Positions 24,690-38,977 of a stretch of 64,000 bases of DNA are shown here, piece after piece (the first letter of the stretch is position 1; the number at the start of each line of letters is the position of its first letter). The position numbers and the translations under genes were made by a program. Source of the stretch: Hydractinia symbiolongicarpus (taxonomy: Eukaryota; Cnidaria; Hydrozoa; Anthoathecata; Hydractiniidae); NCBI RefSeq assembly GCF_029227915.1, contig NC_079878.1, positions 21,477,501-21,541,500 of the forward strand, read 5' to 3'. The notes beneath the pieces are model-generated. The model ran no database searches. It was given only the letters and a program-made list of their open reading frames with translations, and had not been told where the DNA came from.

Positions 24690-27600
24690 TTATGATGGCT
24701 TACTTGGGGTGAACGATATCGGGAAAAGTACGACGGATGGGTAAGTCGAAGATGAACTACGTCTGCTTGGATTTATCATACAGGATAATAAGTTTGGTTT
24801 TACGAAAACGTTTTCTTACCTCCTGATGAAGGGATAATGTAAAAGCTCGCTAGCTCCAGGTCTTGTGACTGGATCCCTAAAAAATAAATAAAAAAGAATA
24901 ATCCGCGCGATACTGGAAAACAATGAGCGGCCAAGATGAATAAGAAAATATCTGTTTAAACGTACCTGCAAAAGCAAATCTCAACAAACTGAGAACACGA
25001 CGTCGTTACGTCAGCCGGCGTGTGCGGATGCGTCGGTTGCGTAGCAATCTTAAACAGAGCAGCCATTGGTTCAAATTGGTACCAAGGAGGTTTGGTTGTA
25101 AGCATTTCCACTGCTGTACACCCTAGCGACCTAGAATAAATTAAAATATATTGATTAAATTTCTTATTTTGGACAGTTTTTTATTTTATTTTTATCCCAT
25201 ATTTTTTCTCACCATATATCGGCTTTTCGACCGTAACCTTCGCCGTTAATTACTTCTGGACTCATCCAATATGGCGTACCGTGTACAGATTTGCAACCAG
25301 TTTTTGATCGAATTGTCTAAATAGTAATATTTCATGTAAATACGAATCGTTGACACAACAGTTATCTTGATTCTACGGACTGAGTTCGCACCCCTCTTTA
25401 AAAAATCCCTACAAAATCTTCAATATTGTTCTAGTTTCAAAGAACTTTCTTAAGATACCCTCAGTAGTGATGTATAAATAAGTTTACGCATTAAACACTG
25501 TCTGAAAGTTAAACGTACTTGTATTTGTCTCGATGCACCAAAATCAGCTAGTTTACAGTTGTCGGATTTGTCTAACAGAATATTTGCTCCTAAAGAAAAA
25601 TAAAAAATAACAATAACATCACGCACCCCACATAAAAAGAAATCAACCAACACATTCATTGGAAAGTTTGGCTTTAATACCTTTGATGTCTCGATGGATT
25701 ATATTTTTGCTGTGTAGGTAAGCGAGTCCCTCAAGTATCTGGCGGGAATATTTGCTAACCTCTGCTTCAGAGAATGCTCCGATTTTCGAGATCTTATCGT
25801 GGATAGAACCCTGCAAAAATAAATAGGAATTAAATTAATTTGAATGTCTACAATGAAACACAAACCATAACATTATGTTTCGACTTTGATCTTTTGCATA
25901 ATTAATACAGACGTGCAATCACTTACACAGACACACTTTCCGCTTAAACTACTAAAGGATCCAGTAATATGATTTCTTGATGAGTGTAGCCTTGGACTCA
26001 AGTGGAAGAAATTTCATCACAATGAAAAACAACGACAATAAAAATGTACATATATATTAGATGGCTAGACCTTACCCCAACCATATATTCCATAAATATC
26101 GAAATAGATCGATTATCCTGCCACGTTCCAAAATAGGAAACGATACGTTCGTGTTTTAATGTTTTGTACAATTGTATTTCACGCTGTAGAACTTCGACTT
26201 CCTTCAGGGTTGCTGTGTTGATGGCGCCCGTTTCAACGCATTTCATCGCCATCTCTTTGCCAGTATCCAAATCTACGCAAAGATAAACCTAAAAAAACGA
26301 AAAATGACAGTAACAACTGAGAAGAAAGTCCATCCATCACTTTGCAGTGTTGTTACCTCCAACATGCTCCTTATAACTTTCAGCCTCGGAATTAATTTCT
26401 GCAATTGTTTTCATTATGAGTTGAGAAACAGGTCTACTTATAAAATGTAACAGAACAGCTCAAAATCCGCATAGAGTAAACTTTTGCGTGTACTAAGTTC
26501 CGAGAATTTGGGTCAAATATCCGCAAAACGTTTTTTAACAATTCATTCGCGAAAATAATTAGACGGGGAATTTGTCTTGGTCAGTGAAACCACTTAAACA
26601 ATAAAAAAGGACAAATGTTTATCTACTTTGCTTTTGGTTGACTAAACAACTTAAACTTTGATTATGAGGAATATTTTTCTAAGCAAATTTTCATTTCAAA
26701 CCATTCGCAAAAATTTATGCACAAAAATTACATGATTTACAATCCAACACAAGGAAAGTTATGAGGGTAGGGAATTGTTGACCACCTCAACCCATCCTAG
26801 CACCACACTCGACCCCCTACACTCCCACAAAAATAGGGTGAAGTCTTAGAGGCCTTATTATGGGAAGAAAACACTACCGCTAAAGCCGTCAAAATAAACA
26901 TAGTACTTACAGTTCCGAAAGCACCGGCACCGAGTAGTCTCAATTGTTTCCATCTAAAGTTGATGTCTGTGTTTACAGCTAGTTTATGTATACGATCTGT
27001 AAGATCACGGTCGACTCGGCTACCGTCGTAATCGGGTACCAATCCACTACTGTTGCTACTCTGTCCAGTACTTGAGGACGAAGTAGTCCTTTTGATCGGG
27101 ATAAAGGAATTCGTGTAATGGTCCATCCACCGATACGATCCACCGCCTAAACAATTTGAGAAATAAGATATAATTTCATCCATACAACGAAGATTTAACA
27201 GGAAAGTAACGTCACTTACTATCAACAGAATCTCGGTTTAAATTCCAATCTGATTTGTGACGCACTTTCGGTTTCGGATAAGGTTCGGATTTCATACTGT
27301 TGCTTCCGTCTAAAATTAAATTTATACAAAGTCCACTTCATAATACAATTTTTGCGTTGGCGGTAATCCGCGAGTAGGAGTATCGCCTCATACCACCCCA
27401 CGTGTATACCACCCCACGTGTTTTTATGAATAACGTAAAAATATTATTAAATATAAAAGTCCTTTCCCTATGAAACATTCATACATATGCAGTTTTATTG
27501 ATTCTGTATGATTTAGGGGGACAGTACGAAATTTCAACACATAAACAAAAACATGTCTTCATACCGGAATCATATTCAAACAGTGTAACAGTGTCGGGTA

Positions 27601-30600
27601 TCAAGTCGCTTAAAGGACGCCTTCTTTCGCCGTTCATGTTGTGGCGATGTCGGAAGTAATTCGGATCCTCGCTAAAAGGTGACGCATTGAAAGTTTAAAT
27701 ATATTACACTTTATAAAATAGTTCAGGAATATGTGTATACGCATTTTTTTTATTATTTTTTTCGTTATTGTTGATAAGCAAACAGATATATAAGCATTTG
27801 TACTAAACCAACTTTAGTAAAAGTGATATTTGATTATAAGAAACAAATTATTTGTTGAAATTTAAAATAACCAATGTTTAACAGGTCTTGTCTACTATCC
27901 TAGCCCGGAGACCCAGCATAATTTTTTACCACAAATCGGAATAATTTAGGTGAAAAAAATTACGCTGGGTTTCAAACAATTTTTCTGCGGTCAAGAATTC
28001 TGATCGCACTTTTTGATTGGTTAATTCATTTGTTCTTTGTTCACGTGGTTAATATCGGGGAATCTTTTGTTTTGAGCGAGAATGGCTTCACTCACCTGAA
28101 CAAATAGATATAAAATTTTGGTATTATTTAAGAGTGTTTACGTTTACGTCTAAGCTTTTGTTTGAGAAAAACTGAATTAGATATCCTCGAAGATAGCTTA
28201 GTTAACTAGGCTACTACTATACCTAATTTCATCTTGACTTTGAATCGAATAACATTTTACTCTGTGAATTACGGAAGAATTTGATATCAAAATTTACCAG
28301 TTTCGTGGGAGTACGAATATTTTTAGCACATGTTCTTTGTAATCTTCAAAATTGTACAAAATTTTCGCTAAGCAATCGTTGAGCTCAACTTTTCTCTCAT
28401 TTTAGAGAGATTTTTTAGCATCTAAGTACTAGGTCTAAAGTCAATTAACTCTTTATAAAAAGATAACGCGCCCTACACTTCCGCAGGTAAATAAATCTAT
28501 TAAAACCAATAATTAAAAACATTTAGCAAGTATCAGAATACCTCGCTATAGACATCTGACTGGTAGATTGAGGTGAAGATGAACCAAGTAGGCTATCAAA
28601 ACTTTCTTTTAATCGTTGATGCTAAAACAGACGAGAACAGTTAAGATTATCAACAACAACAACAGACTAACGACGAAGATAAATTAGCGTGAAAGAACAA
28701 ACATACATGTCTTATTTGAGTTAAAGGATCGCCATATTGTCTTTCGTTCTAAATAGAAAAAAAAGAATAAGTATTGATAAGCGTAAATCCGCGTAGGAAG
28801 CTATGAAACAGTAATGAAAAATACCTACCTCTCTCGGAGACAAAGGATCGAAACCATAGGTCACCTAGAACAAAAAAACCCGATTAAAACGATTAATTTT
28901 TGTTCAATATAACTTGTTTCTTTAGCTTAACAACTTCATATATAAAAAAATTAACACGAACTGCTTCAGGTCTGGTAAACTCATGAAAACTTTGTCTCGT
29001 TTCCGGTACGTCGTTGTTATCCTCTGGGATAAAAATACCACCACCATTCTAAAAGAAAGATATCTTTATGAATTTAAAAAGATGTGTAGGTGGAGAGTTA
29101 TTCCAGGTTAATTAACTAAATTTTATATCATCATGTCTCTCCATCGTATATTTTTTTAAGCTATAGAAAAACTTACATGTATGTCGTGATGGTTATGCAT
29201 TAAATTGATGTCTGGATGATGTCCAGGAGGAGGGGAATGACCATAAAGGGCGTCATCTCGTGGCGGTATAAACATTGAATGAGAACGAATAGGCGGCATT
29301 AGTTCTTCATCTGGGGAGCTTGGCATTTCCTCTGGATTTGAGCGGGACCTATAATTAGTAGTATTTAGTTCAAGATTTTTTTTAAAAAAAAAGAGAAATA
29401 ACTTTTATAAACTTTCGAGATTTTTAGCTAATATTTTCGAAACACAGTAAGAAGTTAAAAAATAAAAACAACAACAAACACAACAACAAAAACAACAACA
29501 ACAAATGAAACAAAAATATGAAATTAACAGACACCAACTTCAAAACCCATTGACATTTATTTAATTCTTCTTTATCTAGAATGAAGTGGCTTGTACCGTT
29601 TAATTCTTGATTTTTAGGTCCAAGAGTTTTGTAAGAAGCTGTGGACATATTTAACCAGCAAATTTTTTTTGTTACTTTTTCAGAATACTCTATATCACAA
29701 ATGACAAAACAAACAAATAAAAAAACAAACAAACAAATAATTATAAAAGCACACTAGTACTCAGAATATAAAAAATTCTTTCCTTATTCCTTCCCTTTTA
29801 AGAAAAATTCTGATAAGTTCTGTACATAATATTAATACTACTTCAAAAACTATATGCTTGCTCAAGCTAACTATTTTTTCCTGATCTAATAACCAGTTAT
29901 ACTGATTTTTTAAACTTCTAACAGTGCAAAGGTTATTTTAAACCTTGGAAAATATTATTTCGGGCATACAACTTGATTATAAATAAAATAACCAGAAGCT
30001 TAACCATTGTGAAAATCAGAGGGATGTAAAATGATTTTCTTTAAAAACTATATATTCGTCTACACATTCCAGTAGACATCGTCAGAGTGTAAAAATCTTA
30101 AAAAAAAACAAAACAAAAAAAATTTGAAATTATAAAAAACATACATTTTCCACCATGAACTGATCAAAGGCAAAAACATCTTATTTGCTTACAGACAGAA
30201 CGTAACACTAATTTTCTTTTTATTATTATCATTAAAATAATTAATTTTTACTAACTATCGAAACAAAAAGTAAATATGATGCCAGAGAAAGGCCCTCAAG
30301 CAATCAGAAAAATTACTTTCCTTGAAAGGAAGTTAATCTCAGAAGCGTATCAAAAATTGAAGTTTCGCATAATTAAAAAAAATATTATTACGACTTTTTA
30401 TAGCATTTAAATGGAATCCATTTTTTACTTTGTAACTACCACAAAGGAGTCCAATTGTAAAGAGCTACTACGAAGGAGTCGGACCGCAGATAGTCAACTC
30501 CATGTTTTTCATGTGAACACATCAATGACTACCCCACCACTGCTTGTCATGCAGTGATGCACGTGGGAGAACTCATTAATTTTTAGTAAAAGTTGATTAG

Positions 30601-32587
30601 GCTGAAAAATGTTTATGTGTAATTAGATATGATAAGAATACAACATACCTTACTGGCAACGGTCTGAGAATTTTCTAAAATGAAAAGAACAGGCAGAGTT
30701 AACAATATTAAATTTTTTAATGCAAACATATTTGTTATTCACAGCAAGACAATAACAAAAATGTTTCCAGTCCGACATTACACAGTAAATGATAACAAGG
30801 CACAATCCAATAAAAGTTATATACAGAGCGTAAACAAGAAAACATCCAACACGATCCTCATCAAATGTTCAGTCACAATCCTCCATGCTACCTTTACGAG
30901 TGGCACAGGCTTCTTTTGACAATTTATCTCTAGAGAGGGATTATAGATAGACTTTTCCGTCACATATCTGCTGCTACAAATCTTCACCAGAATTTACTTT
31001 GCAAGTCAATCAGTACGCATATCAGGAAGTAACAAAATTACGGTACCACTCGAATACTTATGTTAAAAGTATAATATAAAAACCTTATTTAACAATATTT
31101 TCGTATTAAAGTATATATTTCTAAAGGGCTAGATAAATTATGTGTATAACGAAGGACTTTTTTTAAGTTTTATTGTGCATTTGGAAGTAAAAAGTTATTA
31201 AGCAAGTTTTTAACTGTTGCTTAAAAAATTTTTTTCACTATGGTTTAATTTAGTTGTCACTACAATAATTGTTCGAAACAATCTACTTACAAAATTTAAC
31301 AAGTCATCATTTTCGTCTAATTTTCTTGGAGCACGTTCATCCGGAGCTACCGTGAGATCGCATTGGTAATCAGGTAAAAAGCCATTTTGAAAATCGTTAT
31401 AAGTGCGTAGTTCAGTATAACGCTTCGTGTAGTCCGATGTGATCGTCTTGGTGGTGAGTGTCAAACGTAAACTGGTTAAGTGAGGACTTTGGTCAAGCAA
31501 GGCAATGGCTTTATCAAGATCTGATTGTTTCATAATGGGGATATACACCTATTAAATAATATATCTTATTTCATACAAACATATACTATGTTATTTTTCA
31601 GAGCACGCTTCATTTTAACACGAAACCAATTTATGCCGAGCCTCGTGGCAGACAGAATAAATTATAATTTTGTATTTAAGAAACTATGCAGAGTATAAAA
31701 AAGATATTCAGAATCTCTAAGAAACATTTCACAACAGACAAAAAATAATGACTTGACAGTTTGCATATTCAGATAATATTTTCCCCATCACAAAACTAAT
31801 TTGGACTATAATATAATGTTGAGAAACATAACGAAAATGTACCTCGCCATTTTCAAAGTTGATACCCAAATCTTCACCAAAAGTGTTTTTGATTTTGCCC
31901 TGCAACTGATCGATCATAACTGGTCTTGCAATTGGTATTATCCTGCAGAAGAGTAACATTCGATTTTCATTTCAAAATCTAAGAAGCTCTTACGTATACT
32001 AAAATAACCAAAGGCGTATTATTTTAGAGAGATTAGGTTTTGACGGGATAAAAAAAGACATACCGTCTTTCTCCTTGGTACTCCAACTTTACTCGCATGT
32101 CAGCCTACACAAAAAATAATTGAATAAGCAAGAAAAATCATCAAGTCTCTATAAAAATGCATTTTTAAATGTCCATAGGTAATCCAAACATTTTTTTCTT
32201 TTAACCACAAAGTAATTTCATTAACATCAGAAATGGAAACCAATATTATTATTATTTTTTTTATATAAAGACACTTTAAAGTGAAAAAAATATAGCATCT
32301 TAAATGAGGAATTTCAATTAAAATAACTTGTCATATGAGCAAAATAATTTTGTAAATTAATTTAACTAGCATGTTTATAAAGTCGTTCACGATCAACAAG
32401 TTAAACATGCAGTCTTTTTTAATCCATTGGATTTGATTAAATAACGTACTTGTTTAATTGAAAGGATAAATGTAAGTCAAACTCGTGAAAGCTTAAAATA
32501 TTAATAAACAAGAAAAACGACACCAACACTTACATTTCCCTCCATAGAGCAAAGCTGCTTGCCAGTTGACGCATTTCTGCGGCGCAT
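24690..32587 (-). CDS. MAP3K2/3 (MEKK2/3)-like kinase with N-terminal PB1 domain, 713 aa, 20 coding exons
   Basis: Exons (minus): 32587-32534, 32104-32064, 31942-31843, 31548-31291, 30674-30649, 29348-29177, 29048-28962, 28864-28829, 28748-28707, 28621-28542, 27671-27565, 27309-27220, 27146-26911, 26288-26076, 25810-25681, 25589-25519, 25316-25213, 25130-24966, 24876-24820, 24762-24690. All are in phase, 2142 nt. It is a cytosolic Ser/Thr kinase that phosphorylates MAP2Ks (known for MEK5/MKK7 via PB1 in vertebrates). PB1 spans about 20-100 ([18 protein letters not shown], then [20 protein letters not shown]). A Ser/Pro/His-rich linker precedes the kinase domain (about 428-690): glycine loop GAGAFG (437-442), Lys459 in MAMK, HRDIKGANIL (Asp555), DFG 573-575, [10 protein letters not shown] Ser-rich 23-residue tail ends the protein. 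The donor after exon 29048-28962 is GTTCGT, weaker than the others. In the exon-1 reading frame there is no Met before 32587. Confidence 0.92.
29455..29510 (+). repeat. (CAA)n-rich microsatellite
   Basis: Imperfect CAACAACAA tract in a MAP3K intron. The Leu/Phe-rich ORF on the opposite strand comes from this low-complexity sequence. Confidence 0.6.
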
Positions 32588-33912
32588 ATTTTTTAAACTA
32601 GAAAAAAACATAACCAATTTTTTTTATTTCTATAAGAAATTCACAAACATAAAATGATTGTTATCTTCAAGTTAATACGTCAGTCAGATATGTAAAACCT
32701 TAATAAAATTAATAATGACAACATCCCAGATAGTATTAAATAAGTTATAGAGAATTATGTACACAAAAACAAATAATATAAATAATATATAGTATAGTAT
32801 TTCCCAATAACTGCTGAAGGTCACAGACTAACTTTAAAAGGTTTATATGTTAAAGTTCTCGTTCAATGAGCCTTTTTTTCAGTGACTTCAGAACTTTAAT
32901 GTTTATAACAAACAAAACGTTCAAGTTTCTCGAGTGAGTAAATAAAACAAGAGATATTCCCCCGTAACAAAACATTCTAATGGTTTCATATTCCACTTGT
33001 AAAAAAAAATCACAACAGTGGAGAAAAGCTACAGATCCATATGAACATTCTAGTCAAAACATAAGTATTTAATGTTTTTTTACATACGTAAGAAAAATAA
33101 AGCTTAGCCTGTTGCAACTGTGAAATGCAAACACCAGTAAATCTACTTGAGATTAATGTTTTCAAAAATATCTCAGTTGTATTGTAAAGGTGAATACATT
33201 CATCTCCAACACTTTACTAAGAAATGTTTTCAAGTTTTGATTGTCATAATTAATTGTACGTACTTCCTACACAATGTAATTAACCCAGATTAACTTAATT
33301 TTACCAAAACGAACATTCTAGACATTTGGAAACTTAGATATTGCGCATCAGATTTTGACAATAGCCTGCATTAAGGTCTAAATATATCTACCAATGGATG
33401 GATTCTCAGGGAAAGTGTGGAAAAAAATTATTTTGTATTGCATCTTATCATCAGTCAAACTGTTCAGGTGAAAAATTCATTGGGCATATGCAGAGTTTCA
33501 TAACTCTTTTTATAGAATCGAATTTGAAGACATTTGAGAACATTTAATGAGAATTTTCAACCTTTTTTGAGAAGATGGCAACATTTTCATAAAACAAATT
33601 GAGGAGATACAAGTAAAAATTATTGAGACCTTTAGAGGAGGTGGAAACCCTGTAATGGGATAAACAAATATAAAGGTGAAAATTTCAAAACCGTCATGTT
33701 AGGAAAAACAGTTGGGATATACACGCAAAGAGCTTTTGAACGAGGTTAAGAACTCAAAGAAAAAGCCCATCAGAAGCAAGCATCAAAGTTATTATTCACA
33801 ACAATAAAGGCACTGTTATTCTTTCTTAGGATACACATTGTTAAACGCGACAACTACAAAAAAAAGTTTACATAAGATAAAAACATATCTCAGTTTACCT
33901 TTTACCACTCAC

Positions 33913-33969
33913 CATACAGCTTCATCTCTTTCCAACAATAACTTTTTTTATACAGCAATGTCAGTTTGC
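33913..33969 (-). other. Possible noncoding 5' leader exon of the MAP3K gene
   Basis: The acceptor TATTGTTTCAG and donor GTGAGT bracket 57 nt upstream of the first coding exon. Spliced to the acceptor before 32587 it gives an in-frame stop and then the Met start. It would therefore be 5' UTR. The evidence is splice signals only. Confidence 0.25.
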
Positions 33970-36900
33970 CTGAAACAATAAGCAGATCAATATAACTAAA
34001 AAAAACTCATTAAACTATACATTATATCCACGGTGTATTTACATTTTACCATGTGACAACTAATTACTGTATTTAAGGAAGGAACAGTATATACTAGCTT
34101 GCCATGGCAACAAGTAAGTTTGTGCAACCAAAGACCTAATGTGAAAAATTATTTAAGGGACTTGATGATTGAAAGTTAATTTCGCCTGAAAAAATCAAAA
34201 AATTAAAAAGTAAAAACATAAATTAAAGAAATAATGAAGTAATTATAATGTAACTTTGTAATCTCCTATAGAGGTAAATACAAGTTAATACTTTTGTTGA
34301 TCACTGAATATGTTAAGTAGAATCATTGGAGTTTGAACTTGTCCTTCCTCTCCTGATTTAAATAGAGAAATATATAAACAATTTTTTCCAGCCTATTTAC
34401 AAGTTATCTTGTGGTCAGTTAGACGCCAAATTAGTTAACAAAAAAGCAGAGGATTGAGAATTGAAACCATATAAAATCACCACAAACTCTTAAAGAAAAG
34501 GGAAAGCGATCTACTGAAACATATTTAAATTTCTACGATTATGCGTGTGAACACCTGAAATGTTGTCAAAAAAGTATGTGTTTTTTCTATGTTCACAAAC
34601 AACTTTCGATAGGTACCAAATTTTGGCAAGATATTAAATAATAACTATTGTCTATGTCTGATGTATGGACAAAAAAATTTGTAAACATTGTATAAAGCAG
34701 CTAATTATTTTGCTGAAATTGGTCTGTTGTCTCTGTCATCCATGTTTATTCTGGAGTGAAACTGATTAAAAAATCATTTTAGCAATCCCATGTCCATCTT
34801 GCAATTTCCATGAGTATAAAAGATCTCAAAATATATCAAATTAAAATGATTATTTTCCATAGATAATTTTACTGTGATCTATTTTGAACTATTTAAATTT
34901 TTATAACATGCTTTCCTGTTTTTCTTTATAAAGTTGATAGGCTACTCCATCAATTTACTTTTAAAAAGAAATATTCTGCGTGAAAAAACTAATGTTTCTT
35001 TTGTTCAAGATAAAGACTGCGTTACTATAAAACTAAAACAAATTTTCAAACAAAATATAACTAACTAAAATTGGTGAAAACAATAAAAAAATTTATTAAT
35101 CATCAAAACAGCACCACAATTCTCGGCACTACAATTTTTTAAAATATATGAGTGAGCTAAATCTTTATGAGTGAACTAATTCTTTATGAGTGAATAAACT
35201 TATTAAATACTGTTATCCTGGTGAGTCCCAAATTTAAATCTAGATTGCAAATACAAAAAATGTAGTCTCTGAAAATAAAGAAAAAAAATCTGTGGGATAT
35301 TAATGTCAACTTTCATTTTTTTTGTTTTCTTTTACATGTTAACAACATACAACTTACTCGAGCAAAACAAGGATAAAATATTTTTCCACCCCCAAAAAAA
35401 TCCTTTATTTGATTAAATAGTGGGATTGATAGCGTAGATATAACATTTCTGTTTATGACACAAATTAAGTACAGATATATACTTTATAGTAAACAAAAAC
35501 ACTGTAAAACATCTAAATAACAACATTTAGTTATAAAATCCAATTAACGCTTTCTGTGGTCTGTTCATGAAGCTGTTGTTAAAAAACAACATGCACTATA
35601 GCCAAAATATAGAAACGTACAAAGAAATCCGATATGCTCGCAAATAAAAACAACAAGATTATCCTGCCAGCCTGTCTGCGTTTTTAAAAGAAACCAACAA
35701 CAATAAACAATCTGTAAAATATTTTTTTAAGTTAAACTATGTTCAAGTAAAACGTAAGAAATAATTTTCACCAACAACAATAATTCATCAATATTTCACC
35801 ATACCGCCCGAATCCTCATTCAAGCTTAAATGTCAAAACAAAAGTATATTACTGCTAACCAAAAAGCTATAACAAGATGTTTCTACCACTAACAAGACTA
35901 TCATAAAATAACAACAACAACAAAAAAACAAAAAGAAATATTATCATAAAACTTTTTCATGATCTATTAATCAACATTATTATAAAAATAAAACAAAGCA
36001 TAAAAAACCCTGAAAATAAGATTAATATCTTGAGTTTGTTTGCAAAGATAATTGAGACTATAAGATAATATAAAAAAAAAACTACTGGAAATTTTAAAGA
36101 ATTGATAGCACTGCTTATACTCAAATTTACAATTTGTTCAAATGTGAAGTAAACAGTAATCACTGACCTATTAAAAACAGTTTGTATCTATTATGAATAC
36201 ATCAACTTAATTGTTTCCCCTGAAGGGAAAGTCATGGAAGTTAATTGTCCCTAATAATTACTATCACATGTGATCATGTTGAGCAGTCTATTTTAAACAT
36301 CGATGTCTTTTACAGACAGGAAGGGAAGTTTTAGTTTACCGTGATGGTAAAACCGAAAATACCTTCTACTACTGTTTGAATAACATTAAAAATCAAGAAG
36401 TTTGGACACAAAATGTGTTAGAAAATACTTAAGAATTATAAAGCATAAACAAAAGAATGCCCTATATGATTTGATAAACATCAAGATTACAATTACAAAG
36501 TAATACGTTGGCTTAATTCCATTATTCTCAGTAAAAATATTTTCAAAAAAAGCATTATTCAAATATGCCAGAGTATAGTAGTGTTTGATTTTTTTTTTAA
36601 AAAATATGTGATCTATTCTTCATGATAGTGCATTAAACAAACACTCAGTGTTCACCAAAACTTTGAAGAATGGCCAAACAATTAGTAACACAAGATTTAT
36701 TCTTTATCCAGTGTTAATAACACCCGAAAATCCTATGAAACCATTCTCAAAAATAGCCAGAGAACATTAAAAATAGTTAATAGAAAGATACAAAAAATAA
36801 CTTTTTCTTGTTGGAAACTTAAAATAAATCTTTTGTTCAAGTATTAAATTATTTATATTTGCTTGAGAATAAAAGACAAAATAAGTAGGTTTTGGAAAGA

Positions 36901-38977
36901 AGTTTCTAGTATATTTCACATAAATGTTTTATTAACATTATCACACAGTTTTACACAGGCAAAATGGTTAAAAAAACATGAACAACATAAAGAGTAAAAT
37001 CCAGAAGTGAAATATTACTTAAAAATTGTGGTTTAAATTTAAATTGCAAATTTTCTAATGTACAATTATTTTTGAAATGTCTTGTATTTAGTGTTCATGG
37101 ATTTGTAACTATACACTTTCGGCTCTAATACTACTCTAATTTTTGTTTTTTTGTCATCTCGTTTTTGTCATTTCATAATACAATACCATGTTTGTTGGCT
37201 TTTGCAAGAAATTTTGCAGCCTCAAAGTGGTAGTACTGACATCTATAAGTGCCCACAAGTTGATTTAAAAAATCTCTAAAAGCCCATTTTCTGTATTTTC
37301 AAAGTATATCTAAAAAACTTAAAAAGCAAGGCAGAAAATTCAAAGTTGAAGAAACTGATACTAAAAGAAGAAACATAAAATACTAAAAGACCAAATAGAA
37401 TGATACTGTAAACATTATAAAGTGTAAGGAAATTGTCAACAATAGAGACCCGTGAATAAAATTCAACCTGCATCAGCAACTCATAATATTATTGTATTAT
37501 AATTTTAATTGTGGTAAGCTAGTAGTTATAAGCCTACAACAAAATCCAGTGGAACATTTCCTATCACTACTTGCAGCTACTATCTTTGGCTCACAGACAG
37601 GCAGACAAAATATCAATACAAATCCAACATTATACAGACATCTAGCTAAATACTATGTTAATTAATAAAAGCACATTGTCTTTTAATTAAATTGAAAACA
37701 TGTTGTTGGAAGTTCGTTGCTAACCAAATTCTAAACTTCAATACCACAAATAACAATTGATGACATTGGCATATATTTAATGATATCTCCGTACTGCAAT
37801 TAAAATCAAGCTTAAACAGCATTCATAAAATGCGTATCATGGATGCTGGGTATATTTTTATGAAGTAACATTTTAATTAAATTCATTCTTTAATTTATTT
37901 AATAATGACTTGATTTTTTTTGTTGGGAGCAATGTAAGTTACACAAAAGAAAAAAAACAATCACTCAAAAAAACAACTTTTTAAAAACAAACCATGCACT
38001 CCAAATGACATGTTGGCTTTTAAACATGTTAGTAAATTAATTAAAAAAAACCTATTGTAAAACAATCTCCACCTCCTGCAGACATAACACCTGTAACAAA
38101 AACGACAAATTAACTCTGTTCATAACATATTCTTCATTCTTATGAAATATCAGGGCAGATGTTCTTTGAAAAAAAAAAGAAAAGAAAATTTAACAATAAA
38201 AAGACATCTGCTGGGAAGGAAAGTCTAGGCAATGTTTATTGCATCTAGCTATAGAAAAAATGCAGGGTATTTTAAGAAGTCACTTATTAACACATTCATT
38301 GGGATTTTGTTCATTTTGTAAATGATTCTTTTAATTTTACTTATTGAAAATTTATAGAATTTATTTTACATACACACTGTCTGGTAAAAGGACTTATATT
38401 ACGGTAATAAGTTGCTACCACTTTTAATTTGAGTTAGAGGGTAGAGGCTCCATGTTAAACAGCACCCTGGTTTATCTGTGGGAGAAAAAAGCGAATTCTA
38501 TGCTGTGGAAAAGGGCTAAAATAGAAGTTACCAAAAAAGTTTTCCTTCTGATTCTCAATATTAATTCGATATATTAATTTTTCAATTTTTAAAACTGTGG
38601 AGGAATTTCAGTTGCCATTAAACAGTTTAAGGAAGGTCATTAATATACCGTCCAATCCGTGTTAGCATGGTAAACTGGCGTTAGGTCAAAAAGGATAATG
38701 ATGATGATGATGGTGGAGGATGTCCAAGCCAACTTTGTTGTGCGACTTCTAAACCAAACAACGTACTAATGTTTATTTAATTGTCCATGATGCCAATTGT
38801 TTTTTAGGCTGATGCTCATAACTTTAAAGCAAAATATCTTAATGGAGTCAAAGAGAAAAGAATACACAAATTAAAATCATACATCCATCTATATTTTACT
38901 GATTGCTGATAACTCATAAGGACCAATAGTCTCTTGTACAGGATCACCATTATACTACCTGTTGCTTCCATTCTCAA
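33970..38977. other. Gene-poor AT-rich stretch
   Basis: Nothing codes convincingly in this stretch. Short ORFs are AT-driven, rich in Phe/Ile/Lys. A small GAT microsatellite sits near 38695-38716. It could be intron of a longer 5' leader of the MAP3K gene or of the orphan exon at 44864-44974. Confidence 0.4.
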
